Source of the DNA: Terribacillus aidingensis
Lineage (GTDB): Bacteria; Bacillota; Bacilli; Bacillales; Amphibacillaceae
Direction of reading: 5' to 3'
Assembly: GCF_900215625.1 (NCBI RefSeq)
Contig: NZ_OBEK01000001.1
Coordinates: 434,001-498,000, forward strand
DNA: 64,000 bases
Position 1 is the first letter of the stretch. The number at the start of each line of letters is the position of its first letter. The position numbers were made by a program, and so were the translations under genes. Of the stretch, positions 27,143-36,086 are shown piece after piece. Under the pieces are notes generated by a model. It was given only the letters and a program-made list of their open reading frames with translations. It did no database searches and was not told the DNA's origin.

Positions 27143-29002
27143 ATGAAAAAGCCATTAGCGAAGCAATTGGCATTCGCTTCTTTATTAACATGTTCAATTT
27201 TATTGCTGCCGGTCGAAAATGCAGATGCCCAGGAACAAGCTCAAGTAATCGTTGTCTATGAAAACGAACAAGGAGAACAGGATGTTAAAAATAGCGGAGC
27301 CGTTGTAAAGGAGCAATATGACCAGCTTTCGGCTGCGACGGTTTCGGCAGATACGGACTCTATTGAGAAATTAAAGCGTGATCCAGATATTAAATTTGTG
27401 GAGAATGATGTTACATTCCGTATCGCAGAAAATGGAGAGACGCCATTTCAAGTAATAGAACAATGGAATCTTGCATCCATCCATGCTGCTTCTGCCTGGG
27501 AAACAGGTTTAACAGGAAAAGGTGTGAAAGTAGCAGTGATGGATAGCGGAATCTCTCCGCATCCTGAACTCGCAATTGCTGGGGGCTATGCAGCTGTTGA
27601 TTATACAACTTCTTATGCAGATGATAAAGGTCATGGCACACACGTAGCCGGTATTATTGGTGCAAAGCATGACCAGCAGGGTATAGATGGAATTGCTCCA
27701 GATGCAGCATTATTTGCAGTCAAAGTTCTTGATGAGAAAGGCGAAGGAACACTCTCTGATTTATTAGAAGGAATTGATTGGGCAATCGCCAATGACATGG
27801 ACATTGTTAACCTGAGTATAGGCTCTGCTGATACCAGGCAAGCCATGGAAGACGCAATGGAGAAAGCTTACCAAGCTGGTATTTTGCTAGTAAGTGCGAG
27901 TGGAAATGAAGGTGCTGGACATCCGGTCGAGTATCCTGCCGCTTATGATGCTGTAATTGGTGTATCTGCAACCGATGTGCATAACAACATTGCAGCTTTT
28001 TCCACCGTGGGCAGAGAGGTGGAATTTGCAGCTCCGGGGAAAGACATCGCCAGTACTTATCTTGATTCTGAGTATAAGCTGATGAGCGGCACATCGCAAG
28101 CTACATCCCATGTAACTGCTATGCTTGCTCTTCTGAAGCAGCAGTATCCGAGTGATACAAACGTACAGCTGCGGCAACGCTTGCGGCAGTACACCGCTGA
28201 TCTGGGACAAGCAGGACGAGATCCGCTTTACGGCTACGGGTTCGTTCAATATCCGCAACCTGAATCTCAAGAAGTAAGGGAGCCTGATGAGGCAGAAATA
28301 GCAAAAGAACAAGATGCTGCTAAACAAGAAGTGCAGCATGATGCAATAGAGAATAGCGAGACAAATGAAGGGCAGAAAGAAGAGCAAAACGAAGAGGCAG
28401 AAGCAGCGTTACAGCAGCTAGTGAATGATCTCGGTATGACGGAGAAACAGTTAGCAGAATTATTCGCAAAGTATGATTTTGATTTGTACAGTTATCTGAA
28501 ATTGGAAGCTATAAAAGACATAATCTATCAAGATGTGAATGGCGTATCTGTTCATTTCGTTTTGGAAGAAGCAGGCTTGCGTCAGGAGGAATTGGAAGAA
28601 CTGCTGGCAGCTAACGATCAGACACTAGCTGACTTTACAAGTTTGCAAGAATTAAAGGATTATATTTCTTCCGAAACTGTTAAGCGTGATGAAAAAGCTG
28701 CAGCGCCTTTGTCGGAAGTGAAACAGGAAGAGGAAGAAAAAGAATCAAATACGATGCCAGCATCGGTTGAACCTAAGTTGAAGGCAGAACCAGTTACAAC
28801 AAAAGAAACCCCTGAAAAAGAGGACGAAGAGATTGTGCTTTCCTATAATGCGGCTGAGCGTGACGAGTTAGAAGATAAAACAAAAGGTCAGCAATTGCCG
28901 GACACCGCTTCCTCTTTCGGTAATGTAATAGCTGCAGGGGTTGCTGCTGTTTCCGTCGGGGCGCTCCTTTATGTGGCCGGGAGAAGAAGAAACAAATATT
29001 GA
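27143..29002 (+). CDS. Secreted subtilisin-family protease with LPDTA wall-sorting signal
   Basis: 619 residues. A signal peptide (about 1-29) is followed by an inhibitor-I9 propeptide (about 33-95) and an S8 domain with catalytic Asp134 (VMDSGI), His164 (GHGTHVAG), oxyanion Asn255 and Ser318 (SGTSQA). After about residue 375 comes a long acidic Glu/Gln-rich stretch with two helical segments. The C-terminus is a sorting signal: LPDTA at 585-589, a hydrophobic helix and the tail RRRNKY. LPDTA/S is the motif of Bacillus SrtD-type sortases (YfkN, YhcR), so wall anchoring is likely. AAAGGGA precedes the start. No sortase gene is in the window. Confidence 0.9.
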   Translation: MKKPLAKQLAFASLLTCSILLLPVENADAQEQAQVIVVYENEQGEQDVKNSGAVVKEQYDQLSAATVSADTDSIEKLKRDPDIKFVENDVTFRIAENGETPFQVIEQWNLASIHAASAWETGLTGKGVKVAVMDSGISPHPELAIAGGYAAVDYTTSYADDKGHGTHVAGIIGAKHDQQGIDGIAPDAALFAVKVLDEKGEGTLSDLLEGIDWAIANDMDIVNLSIGSADTRQAMEDAMEKAYQAGILLVSASGNEGAGHPVEYPAAYDAVIGVSATDVHNNIAAFSTVGREVEFAAPGKDIASTYLDSEYKLMSGTSQATSHVTAMLALLKQQYPSDTNVQLRQRLRQYTADLGQAGRDPLYGYGFVQYPQPESQEVREPDEAEIAKEQDAAKQEVQHDAIENSETNEGQKEEQNEEAEAALQQLVNDLGMTEKQLAELFAKYDFDLYSYLKLEAIKDIIYQDVNGVSVHFVLEEAGLRQEELEELLAANDQTLADFTSLQELKDYISSETVKRDEKAAAPLSEVKQEEEEKESNTMPASVEPKLKAEPVTTKETPEKEDEEIVLSYNAAERDELEDKTKGQQLPDTASSFGNVIAAGVAAVSVGALLYVAGRRRNKY

Positions 29003-29106
29003 GATTGTTAAGCTGCAGTGTATAAAATTGTCTTTTGCTGTGTGAATTCATGTTTCGAGCTGATAAATAGTAATAGAATTTTATGGAGAGGAATAACACA
29101 CACCTA

Positions 29107-29647
29107 ATGAATTTTTCAGCGAAGATTGTATACCTCGTTTCGTTGTTGCTGACCCTGGTCTTCTGCAACAGACACTGCTAGTGAAAGAAGCGAAGTACAA
29201 AGTCGGCCAGTCAGAAAAAAGTAAGACAAAAAAGAACGTGGACACTGCGCAAAAAGCTATTCATTCAGTGGCAAAAGGCAAAGACAGGACCAGCTTGCAA
29301 ACGCGTCTTAACAAGGTGAAGCAATCACAGCTCCATGCAGCAAAAGCTGCCGTAAAGGCAGCAGAGAGGTCGCCCGCTGAGGAGAATCTTAAAAAAGCAC
29401 AAAGTACCATAAACGAACTGCAAGCTGGAAAAGATAAAGATAGTTTGCAAAAGCGCTTGGAAAGGTTAAAGAAAAAAGCAGCAGATACAAAAAACTATCG
29501 GATGCAAAATACAAAGTGAAGAAGGCAGAGAAGGAGAGAACAAAGAAAGCGAAGCAAGCCGCCCAATCTGCAGTAAATAAAGTAAGTTCCTCTAAAGATA
29601 AGAAGACCTTACAGACAAGGATAAATAAAATAAAAGTAAGAAGATGA
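29107..29647 (+). pseudogene. Frameshifted secreted repeat protein
   Basis: An ATG at 29107 opens a signal-peptide-like segment (MNFSAKIVYLVSLLLTLVF) that ends at TAG 29179. Another frame (29181-29519) then encodes a repeat starting AKYKVGQSEKSKTKK and ending SLQTRLNKVK, followed by a second copy. A third frame (about 29490-29647) gives DAKYKVKKAEKERTKKAKQ and TLQTRINKIK, clearly the same repeat. The second shift is in the A-run at about 29488-29494; adding one A joins the frames. The Lys-rich repeat of about 45 residues recalls Cry-toxin D-VI-like linker repeats, though this is uncertain. Confidence 0.6.
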
Positions 29648-29649
29648 AT

Positions 29650-29679
29650 AACAGGCATTCCGTCCTTGGAATGCCTGTT
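29650..29679. terminator. Hairpin between the repeat pseudogene and uvsE
   Basis: Perfect 12-bp stem AACAGGCATTCC / GGAATGCCTGTT with a 6-base loop; the T-tails are modest on both strands. Confidence 0.75.
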
Positions 29680-29683
29680 CGCT

Positions 29684-30640
29684 TTATATCTCCACCGTTG
29701 CTTCTCCGATTCGTTTTGCCCCGCGAATGCGGGAAACATCTTCAGCTAGCTGCAAGGCTGCTTTGTCTTTTTGCTTCGCCTCGATCATAAAATCTACATC
29801 CCGTCCGATTGCTTTCAATTGCTTAATCAATGGCATTAGAAATTCCACATCAACATAGTCGGCATGACTGCGGTACGCCTTCTCCGATTTAGGGGAAGAG
29901 GTATGGATTTTCGGCACATGCTTTCGATTTCTCCATGTATCCATGAAGCGAGGGAGAATCTCTTCTAACGGCTCCTCCTCTGTATGGTTCGCCATATAGT
30001 GATGAATATCAAACATCATCGGAACCTGATGTCTTTCACACACTTCCAATGTTTCGCTGGTCGTATAGGTTTTATCATCATTCTCCAATGTCATTTGAGC
30101 TTTTATTGGCTCTGGAAGCTGCTTAATATTATCATGGAACCGTTCCAATGCAAGCTCTTTATTGCCATATGCACCGCCGACATGAATATTAATATATGCT
30201 TCGTCTTCTAAACCCATCGCTGTCAGCATATTGTAATGATACTGCATATCCTTGACTGCATTTCGGGTGATATGGGGTTTATCACTGGTAAACAGGGTAA
30301 ACTGATTCGGATGAAAGCTTGAGCGTATACCGTATTCCCGAACGAGCCGCCCAATCTCTTCATATAAGTCCGTGAAAGGTGAAATATAGTCCCACTCTAC
30401 TTCTTCATGCGTTGCCAGTGGTGCCAGCGAGGAAGAGAAGCGGTAAAGTTTAATTTGATGGGCGATATTATAGTGAAGAATACGGATCGTTCGCTCTAGG
30501 TTTTCTCTCGTAATTGCATGCAGCAGAGCTGACCTTTCTTTTTTTTCCAGTTTGGACCAACGTGCATAGGTCATGGTTTTTGCTGGTGATGCTTCATATA
30601 AATTCAAGGCTGTTGATACGTAGCCGAAACGGATGTTCAT
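29684..30640 (-). CDS. uvsE: UV DNA damage endonuclease UvsE
   Basis: 318-residue TIM-barrel nuclease of the UVDE family that nicks DNA 5' of UV photoproducts. Characteristic segments are [22 protein letters not shown] near the start, [52 protein letters not shown] and [11 protein letters not shown], supplying the metal-binding His, Glu and Asp residues. The ATG at 30640 has AAAGGAG 7 bases upstream. It is divergent from the sigma-W operon. A photolyase remnant lies at 52.7-53.4 kb, so this may be a main surviving direct UV-repair route. Confidence 0.93.
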   Translation of the reverse strand: MNIRFGYVSTALNLYEASPAKTMTYARWSKLEKKERSALLHAITRENLERTIRILHYNIAHQIKLYRFSSSLAPLATHEEVEWDYISPFTDLYEEIGRLVREYGIRSSFHPNQFTLFTSDKPHITRNAVKDMQYHYNMLTAMGLEDEAYINIHVGGAYGNKELALERFHDNIKQLPEPIKAQMTLENDDKTYTTSETLEVCERHQVPMMFDIHHYMANHTEEEPLEEILPRFMDTWRNRKHVPKIHTSSPKSEKAYRSHADYVDVEFLMPLIKQLKAIGRDVDFMIEAKQKDKAALQLAEDVSRIRGAKRIGEATVEI

Positions 30641-30772
30641 ACAACTTCTCCTTTGTGGCAATCTGATAGTATTTTCCCCTTCTTTCTGTCTTGGTAATCC
30701 TGTTTTTAGATAGCTAGTCCATGCAACTGGCTGTGCAGACCTGTATAATTAGAGAAGAACAAGAAAAAAGTT

Positions 30773-30800
30773 TGAAACTTTCTGTATCCTGATGCGTATA
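30773..30800 (+). promoter_or_regulatory. Sigma-W promoter of the PspA/SpeE-like operon
   Basis: TGAAAC (30773-30778), 16-base spacer, CGTATA (30795-30800): an exact match to the Bacillus sigma-W consensus TGAAAC-N16-CGTA, 33 bases upstream of the first gene. Confidence 0.88.
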
Positions 30801-30832
30801 GAAGGTACAAGATATAAGGATGGTGAAAGGTT

Positions 30833-31345
30833 TTGGGTATTCTTTCCCGCTTATTTAAGAAAAAAGCTCCTGATCGTCCTGCTGTGAGAGAACGTAATGC
30901 GCTCTCCATTCAAGTGGGTGACATTGTTGAATATGATTTGGTCACCTACGAAGTAGTCGGTAAGATCACTTCCAGACAAGGGAACTATGAGTGGTTCGAC
31001 TACCAGCTGGTGGAGGGAGACACGATATTATGGCTCTCTGCGGAAATGGATGATGAGCTGGAGCTGGGTATATACAAAAAAGTTCCGCTTTCCGTTTCAA
31101 AACCGTATCCGAAGGAGCTGACATACGAAGGCAGGAAATATTTCCTTGATGAACAAGGAGAAGCCAGAGTTGTCGGCGAAGGAAGAAGTCGGAATGTAAA
31201 TGGTGCAACTGTCCATTTCGCGGATTATTATGATGAAGAGGAAGAGCATTTTCTTGGGCTTGAAGGCTGGGGAAGTGAGATTGAAGTTAGTTATGGTTAC
31301 GAAATTAACACGCGTGAAATCAAAATCATTGCGGGTTCCAATTAA
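30833..31345 (+). CDS. DUF4178 domain protein
   Basis: 170 residues. After a short basic N-terminus (MGILSRLFKKKAPDRPA) comes a DUF4178-type beta-rich domain: IQVGDIVEYDLVTYEVVGKI, YEWFDYQLVEGD, WLSAEMDDELELGIYKK and DYYDEEEEHFLGLEGWG, with the typical Trp/Tyr pattern. The function is unknown, but the family recurs beside PspA and membrane SpeE-like genes. First gene of the sigma-W operon. The start is TTG 30833 with AAGGA 12 bases upstream; GAAAGG closer by is too near. Confidence 0.85.
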   Translation: MGILSRLFKKKAPDRPAVRERNALSIQVGDIVEYDLVTYEVVGKITSRQGNYEWFDYQLVEGDTILWLSAEMDDELELGIYKKVPLSVSKPYPKELTYEGRKYFLDEQGEARVVGEGRSRNVNGATVHFADYYDEEEEHFLGLEGWGSEIEVSYGYEINTREIKIIAGSN

Positions 31346-31368
31346 GACTACTAAAGGAGAGATTTTAT

Positions 31369-32037
31369 ATGTTTAAGTTTTTTAACAGAATGAAGACAGT
31401 TGTGAGTTCAGAATTGAATGCGATGTTAGATAAAGCGGAAGATCCGGTAAAAATGCTGGATCAATTTATGCGTGACATGGAAGCGGATATCCGGGAAGCA
31501 GAAACAGCAGTAGCGAAACAGATTGCTAACGAAAAAATGTTAAAACGAAAATATGATGATGCGAAGGCAATGGCTGATAAACGCCAGCAGCAAGCAGAGA
31601 CAGCAATTGAAGCTGGTAATGATGACCTTGCGCGCCGTGCTCTAGAAGATAAAAAGACACATCAAGAAACAGCTGATACGCTTCATGCTTCTTGGGAACG
31701 TGCAGCAAGTGATGTAGCATCTATCCGTCAGAAACTGGATGAGATGAAGAAAGAATATGCTGAAATGAAGTTGAAGAAAGATTCCTTGAAAGCTCGAGCT
31801 GAATCTGCAAAAACACGTACGAAGATGAATCGCACAATGTCGGGTATCGGCAGTGATGAATCACGCGGCGGCTTTGAGCGCATGGAAGAAAAAGTGCTGC
31901 AGTATGAAGCAGAGGCAGAAACAAGTGAGGATATGTCTAAATCCAACCGTTCACTGGATGATGAATTCGCTGCATTGGATAAAGGCGGAGTGGACGATGA
32001 GCTTGCTGCTTTGAAAAAGAAAATGGGCAAAGAATAA
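31369..32037 (+). CDS. pspA: PspA/IM30 family membrane-stress protein
   Basis: 222-residue, almost wholly alpha-helical protein beginning MFKFFNRMKTVVSSELNAMLDKAEDPVKMLDQFMRDME, the classical PspA/Vipp1 start with an amphipathic first helix, followed by long coiled coils and an acidic C-terminus (ALDKGGVDDELAALKKKMG). PspA proteins polymerise on damaged inner membranes and are sigma-W controlled in B. subtilis. Here the gene is second in a sigma-W operon, 23 bases after DUF4178, with AAAGGAGAG upstream. Confidence 0.93.
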   Translation: MFKFFNRMKTVVSSELNAMLDKAEDPVKMLDQFMRDMEADIREAETAVAKQIANEKMLKRKYDDAKAMADKRQQQAETAIEAGNDDLARRALEDKKTHQETADTLHASWERAASDVASIRQKLDEMKKEYAEMKLKKDSLKARAESAKTRTKMNRTMSGIGSDESRGGFERMEEKVLQYEAEAETSEDMSKSNRSLDDEFAALDKGGVDDELAALKKKMGKE

Positions 32038-32061
32038 GCAGCCAGCACGTTCGGCGGGCTG

Positions 32062-32084
32062 ACCCTTGCTGATGCAAGGGTTTT
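32062..32084 (+). terminator. Intra-operon hairpin after pspA
   Basis: ACCCTTGC-TGAT-GCAAGGGT followed by TTT. Short T-run, so probably partial termination that makes pspA more abundant than the downstream genes. Confidence 0.6.
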
Positions 32085-32131
32085 CGTCTGTCGGCTTTAC
32101 ATATGGATTATAGGAGAAGGGAGGAGCCTTC

Positions 32132-32776
32132 ATGAAATATTGGCTGGCGGGTGTTTGCTTACTATTTGTTCTTGTTTTGGCTGGATGTGGTGATTCGAAT
32201 AATAACGACGCTGTTTCACTAAGTGACATTCCAGACGAGCCGGAAAAAGAAACTGTTACTTCAAAATTTGAAAACAGTGCTGGGGAATCGATTGAAACAT
32301 TAATCGATAACAACTTCCACTTACTAGATGTCGTTTCTGGAGAAAGAAGCGGACATGCAAATGTTTACGCGACACGTCTGTATACAGTCGAAGAACTAAT
32401 TGAGTTATTCAAACAGACAGAAGGGCCGGATGAAATCAGCGAGAAAAAGAATGGACAGCAAATTATCATTTATGATGATGTATTCATAACAGTGAAGCCG
32501 AGTGAAGAAGACAGCGATGTTACCTTAATTGAAGTGGCAGACAGGACATTTGTGCGTGAAAACTACTCCCCGAACTACTTGAATACTTTCTTTACATTTG
32601 CTTTGTTGAATTCTCTTTTCGGTAATAACTGGAGCCAGAGCAGAATGAATACATGTCAGAATGGCGGCTGTTATGGCGGTTATACATCATCATATCGTGG
32701 TAACGATGGCGGCTCAGGCGGTGTCAGTCGCGGCAACTCGAACTATCGCGGCGGCGGTCCGAGTGCGGGTAAATAA
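32132..32776 (+). CDS. DUF4247 lipoprotein
   Basis: 214 residues with a lipoprotein signal peptide (MKYWLAGVCLLFVLVLAGC, Cys19). The folded part (about 50-145) has VYATRLYTVEELIELF and GQQIIIYDDVFITVKPSEED, the DUF4247 pattern. The tail is low-complexity Gly/Ser/Asn/Tyr-rich (YGGYTSSYRGNDGGSGG). It would sit on the outer face of the membrane. Third gene of the sigma-W operon; the family usually occurs in such PspA/DUF350 clusters. GGGAGGAG precedes the ATG. Confidence 0.85.
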   Translation: MKYWLAGVCLLFVLVLAGCGDSNNNDAVSLSDIPDEPEKETVTSKFENSAGESIETLIDNNFHLLDVVSGERSGHANVYATRLYTVEELIELFKQTEGPDEISEKKNGQQIIIYDDVFITVKPSEEDSDVTLIEVADRTFVRENYSPNYLNTFFTFALLNSLFGNNWSQSRMNTCQNGGCYGGYTSSYRGNDGGSGGVSRGNSNYRGGGPSAGK

Positions 32777-32801
32777 ATAAAAACCAAGGAGGCAATGTCT
32801 T

Positions 32802-33197
32802 ATGAACCCATTCTTATCGACTTTTCTGTACTTTATCATTGCAGTTGTGATTGTCATCATCGGTCTTATTATCTTTGAATTGATCACACACAAATACAAG
32901 GATTGGGAAGAGATTGAACAAGGCAATACAGCAGTAGCACTATCAATTGGCGGTAAGGTGATTGGAATTTGCTTAGTGCTCTCATTTTCTATTTATCACA
33001 GCAGTGAACTTTGGGAGACGCTCATTTGGGGCGCTTATGGAGTGCTCTTGCAGATGATTGCTTACTTCGTGTTTGAAGGTGTGACGCGAAGTTTTTCCGT
33101 TCAAGCCAAGCTAAAAGAAAATAATGTGGCTGTCGGAATTGTCTCGCTGGCAGTTTCAGTAGGACTTGGATTTGTTATCGGTGCGTCTATTACGTAA
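32802..33197 (+). CDS. DUF350 (YjfL-like) membrane protein
   Basis: 131 residues with four predicted membrane helices arranged as two similar pairs, the DUF350 hallmark; the polar motif ELITHKYKDWEEIEQGNTAVALSIGGK lies between helices 1 and 2, and ENNVAVGIVSLAVSVGLG begins the last. E. coli YjfL is encoded beside a PspA paralogue and an ATP-grasp enzyme; here the partner enzyme is the downstream aminopropyltransferase. The function is unknown. AAGGAGG precedes the start. Confidence 0.85.
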   Translation: MNPFLSTFLYFIIAVVIVIIGLIIFELITHKYKDWEEIEQGNTAVALSIGGKVIGICLVLSFSIYHSSELWETLIWGAYGVLLQMIAYFVFEGVTRSFSVQAKLKENNVAVGIVSLAVSVGLGFVIGASIT

Positions 33198-33223
33198 GCT
33201 TAAAGGTTCGGAGATGAAATGAG

Positions 33224-34774
33224 ATGCAGCAAAAAGTAATGAATAAAACCTCGCTCATTTACTGGGCTTCCGGTATTGTATCAATCTGCGGTATCGTATT
33301 TGAAGTTTTGTTTGGAGCGCTAGGGTCATATATTCTCGGAGATGGTGTGAAGCAATACACGCTCACCATCTCTTTGTTTTTGACAGGTATGGGGATTGGC
33401 GCAAGTATCAGTGAACGTGTAACGAAGAATTTAATATTAGCATTTATCTACATAGAATTTTTCGTAGCATTGATTGGCGGTTTCTCAAGCTTCACGATGT
33501 TTGGAATAACGGCTTACACGCCAGAAGGAACAGATGCGTTTTATTTATATTTTGTCACGCTGATTGTTGGCACGCTAACGGGCGTGGAGCTGCCGATACT
33601 AATTCGTAAGGCCAACGAAATTGGAGAGTCGCTGAATCGCAGTACGGCACGTGTGCTGTTCAGTGATTATGCTGGAGGGTTACTTGGAGGATTGCTGTTT
33701 GCTTTCCTGCTTCGTCCGCAATTCGGTATCGTTAAGTCTGCCTTTTTAGTAGGGTTGATCAACTTAGCGGTAGCATTGATTGTCCTCTGGCTGTTTCGCT
33801 CAGAAGTAAAACGCTTAGCGATACATGCTCTGGTCGGATCAGTCATCGGTATTCTGCTGATTTTGGGTGTCTTTTTCGGGGAGGAAACAGCGTTCTCCTT
33901 CGAGCAGAAGCTGTATCAGGATCCGATTATCCATATGGAACAAAGTCAGTACCAAAAGGTCATTCTTACACAAGACAGGGAGGATCTGCGCCTATACTTG
34001 AATGGAGGCTTGCAGTTTAGTTCTATTGATCAGCATCGCTATCATGATGTGCTTATTCATCCAGTCATGTCTCAAACGAAGCAGCATGACCATGTGCTGA
34101 TATTAGGCGGAGGCGACGGTCTGGCTGCGAACGAAATTTTAAAATATGATGATGTCCGGGATATCACATTGGTTGATCTTGATCCTGCTGTGACCGATTT
34201 AGCTAAAACAGAGCCGAAGCTGCTCGATTTAAATAATCGTTCTTTGCACAACGATAAAGTGACAATAAAAAACGAAGATGCGTTTAATTATTTAAAAGCA
34301 TCAGATCAGGTGTACGATGTTATCATTGTCGATCTGCCCGATCCGAATGACGAGAGTTTAAACAAGCTGTATACAGAAGAATTTTACTCTTTAGTCCGCA
34401 ACCATATGCACCCGGAGGGAGCTATGATTGTCCAAGCTACCAGCCCGGTTTTTGCTACGAAAACTTACTGGACAATCGATGAAACAATCCGCGGAACCGG
34501 CTTAGAGACGGAGAACTTCCATTTGGATGTTCCGAGCTTCGGCAACTGGGGTTTTGTCATGGCCAGCAGAAATCCGATTGAAGCGGATAAACTGGAGGTA
34601 ACAGTACCGACGCAGTATTTGAAATCATCCATGATTCCAGGGATGACGGAATTCGGCAAAGATGAAGATAGAGAAATCACCAATGCTGACGGAGAAAAGG
34701 TTGAACTTCGGCCGAATACACTCGTCGATCCGCATTTAATTGAGATTTATCAGTCAGAATGGAAGCACTACTAA
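33224..34774 (+). CDS. Membrane-fused polyamine aminopropyltransferase (SpeE-like)
   Basis: 516 residues. The first about 215 form seven or so membrane helices (VSICGIVFEVLFGALGSYIL onward). The rest is a spermidine-synthase-type domain with the SAM motif LILGGGDGLAANEIL, acidic VDLDPAV, NEDAFNYL and the active-site strand VIIVDLPDPNDESLNKLY. Canonical SpeE reads DSTDP there, so the acceptor may differ from putrescine. Last gene of the sigma-W operon; its stop overlaps the Lrp stop by 4 bases. No speD gene is in the window. Confidence 0.88.
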   Translation: MQQKVMNKTSLIYWASGIVSICGIVFEVLFGALGSYILGDGVKQYTLTISLFLTGMGIGASISERVTKNLILAFIYIEFFVALIGGFSSFTMFGITAYTPEGTDAFYLYFVTLIVGTLTGVELPILIRKANEIGESLNRSTARVLFSDYAGGLLGGLLFAFLLRPQFGIVKSAFLVGLINLAVALIVLWLFRSEVKRLAIHALVGSVIGILLILGVFFGEETAFSFEQKLYQDPIIHMEQSQYQKVILTQDREDLRLYLNGGLQFSSIDQHRYHDVLIHPVMSQTKQHDHVLILGGGDGLAANEILKYDDVRDITLVDLDPAVTDLAKTEPKLLDLNNRSLHNDKVTIKNEDAFNYLKASDQVYDVIIVDLPDPNDESLNKLYTEEFYSLVRNHMHPEGAMIVQATSPVFATKTYWTIDETIRGTGLETENFHLDVPSFGNWGFVMASRNPIEADKLEVTVPTQYLKSSMIPGMTEFGKDEDREITNADGEKVELRPNTLVDPHLIEIYQSEWKHY

Positions 34775-35211
34775 TCTTCTCTCGGCAGCAATGCCCGATA
34801 AGCAACAGGAGAAGTGAGTACAGTAGAGGTATTGAATGTCCCGTAAGGTATGAGTCGATCAATCAGTTCCCGCATGCCATTCATATCGGGCACAGCTGCT
34901 TTCAGCAAGTAATTGATCGGTCCTGTCACACGGTGGCATTCCAATACTGCTTCTTCGTTTGCAATTAAATGCTCAAATTCCAAATGAGGAATCTTTAATT
35001 CACTCACCTGGATAAACAGCAGGATGTCCAGTCCTACTTTTGCATGTGCCACACGAGCTGTATAATGCTCAATTACACCTCGCTCTTCTAATCTTGCCAT
35101 ACGCTCCGATACACTCGGTCTGCTTAAGGCAAGCCGCTTCGATAACTCACTTATGGTAATACGGCCATCATGCTGCAGTAATTCCAGCATAGTACGGTCA
35201 ATATGATCCAT
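34771..35211 (-). CDS. Lrp/AsnC family regulator
   Basis: 146 residues: N-terminal helix-turn-helix (LLQHDGRITISELSKRLALS then PSVSERMARLEERGVIE) and a C-terminal RAM/AsnC ligand domain (LDILLFIQVSE, ECHRVTGPINYLLKAAVPD). It probably senses an amino acid. It is convergent with the SpeE-like gene (stop codons overlap) and divergent from a YitT-type membrane protein 200 bases away, which is the best candidate target. Confidence 0.88.
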   Translation of the reverse strand: MDHIDRTMLELLQHDGRITISELSKRLALSRPSVSERMARLEERGVIEHYTARVAHAKVGLDILLFIQVSELKIPHLEFEHLIANEEAVLECHRVTGPINYLLKAAVPDMNGMRELIDRLIPYGTFNTSTVLTSPVAYRALLPRED

Positions 35212-35410
35212 CGTATACGCTTCCTTTCACATTGCAGGTGATTCCTGCATATTATTTTCAATATGAACCTCAATTGAAGGTATTGCCTGCAAATATCTAT
35301 TCATTTCTGATGTTATTTATTCTAACATAGAAAGTGAGTAAAAAGGATTTCGGCCATACTTACTGCATCTAGGTTAACATAATGGATTTATTAGAGAGGA
35401 GCATGTCGTT

Positions 35411-36028
35411 TTGCTGCAAAAATATATTAAAATCGTACTAGGCTGTTTCCTGGCCAGCATCGGTCTGTATATGCTGAAGAGCGCAGAGCTGGTAACAGGC
35501 GGAACAGCGGGACTTTCATTAGGATTTTCCTATTTGCTATCTCTGCCATTTGGAATTGTATTCTTCCTTGTTAATATTCCATTTTATATCTTCTCCTTCG
35601 TCAGAATGGGATGGCGTTTTACGGTCACTACTATTGCTGCTGTATCCGTTCTGACTTTGTTTACCTTTCTCCATCCGCTATATCCAGCTATTGCTCTGCC
35701 TGGCATCATTGCCAGTGTTGCTGGAGGATTAATCATTGGTTTTGGTTTGATTCTTTTGTTCGCGAACCAAGCATCTTTAGGAGGAGCAAATATTCTTGCT
35801 TTGTTTCTGCAGAAGCGCTTCGGTACGAACCCAGGAACGGTTAACTTTATTTTTGATTTCTGTGTCGTTATGCTAAGTCTTTATTCTGTAGGGCTTGTAA
35901 AAGGTTTTTATTCCATTGTATCAATAGCAGTGACTTCATTTGTTATTAGTTATTTCAAAGAGAAGTTCGCCAAACCAACGCCAAAACCACAACCAAATCC
36001 AGCACCAGCTGCTCAAGCGGCCAAGTAG
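35411..36028 (+). CDS. YitT family (DUF161) membrane protein
   Basis: 205 residues with five to six helices and the YitT signatures ASIGLYMLKSAELVTGGTAGLSLG and IIGFGLILLFANQASLGGANILALFLQKRFG. The C-terminus is a Pro/Ala/Gln tail (PTPKPQPNPAPAAQAAK) and lacks the DUF2179 domain of longer family members. Function unknown. TTG start at 35411 with AGAGAGGAG spaced 9 bases. Confidence 0.82.
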   Translation: MLQKYIKIVLGCFLASIGLYMLKSAELVTGGTAGLSLGFSYLLSLPFGIVFFLVNIPFYIFSFVRMGWRFTVTTIAAVSVLTLFTFLHPLYPAIALPGIIASVAGGLIIGFGLILLFANQASLGGANILALFLQKRFGTNPGTVNFIFDFCVVMLSLYSVGLVKGFYSIVSIAVTSFVISYFKEKFAKPTPKPQPNPAPAAQAAK

Positions 36029-36053
36029 ACGAAGGAGAAATCCTTCGTTTTTT
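36029..36053 (+). terminator. Intrinsic terminator of the YitT-type gene
   Basis: ACGAAGGA-GAAA-TCCTTCGT followed by TTTTT. Confidence 0.88.
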
Positions 36054-36086
36054 AGTGGTATAATTTGGCTGCAGAGGGGGCGGAGA

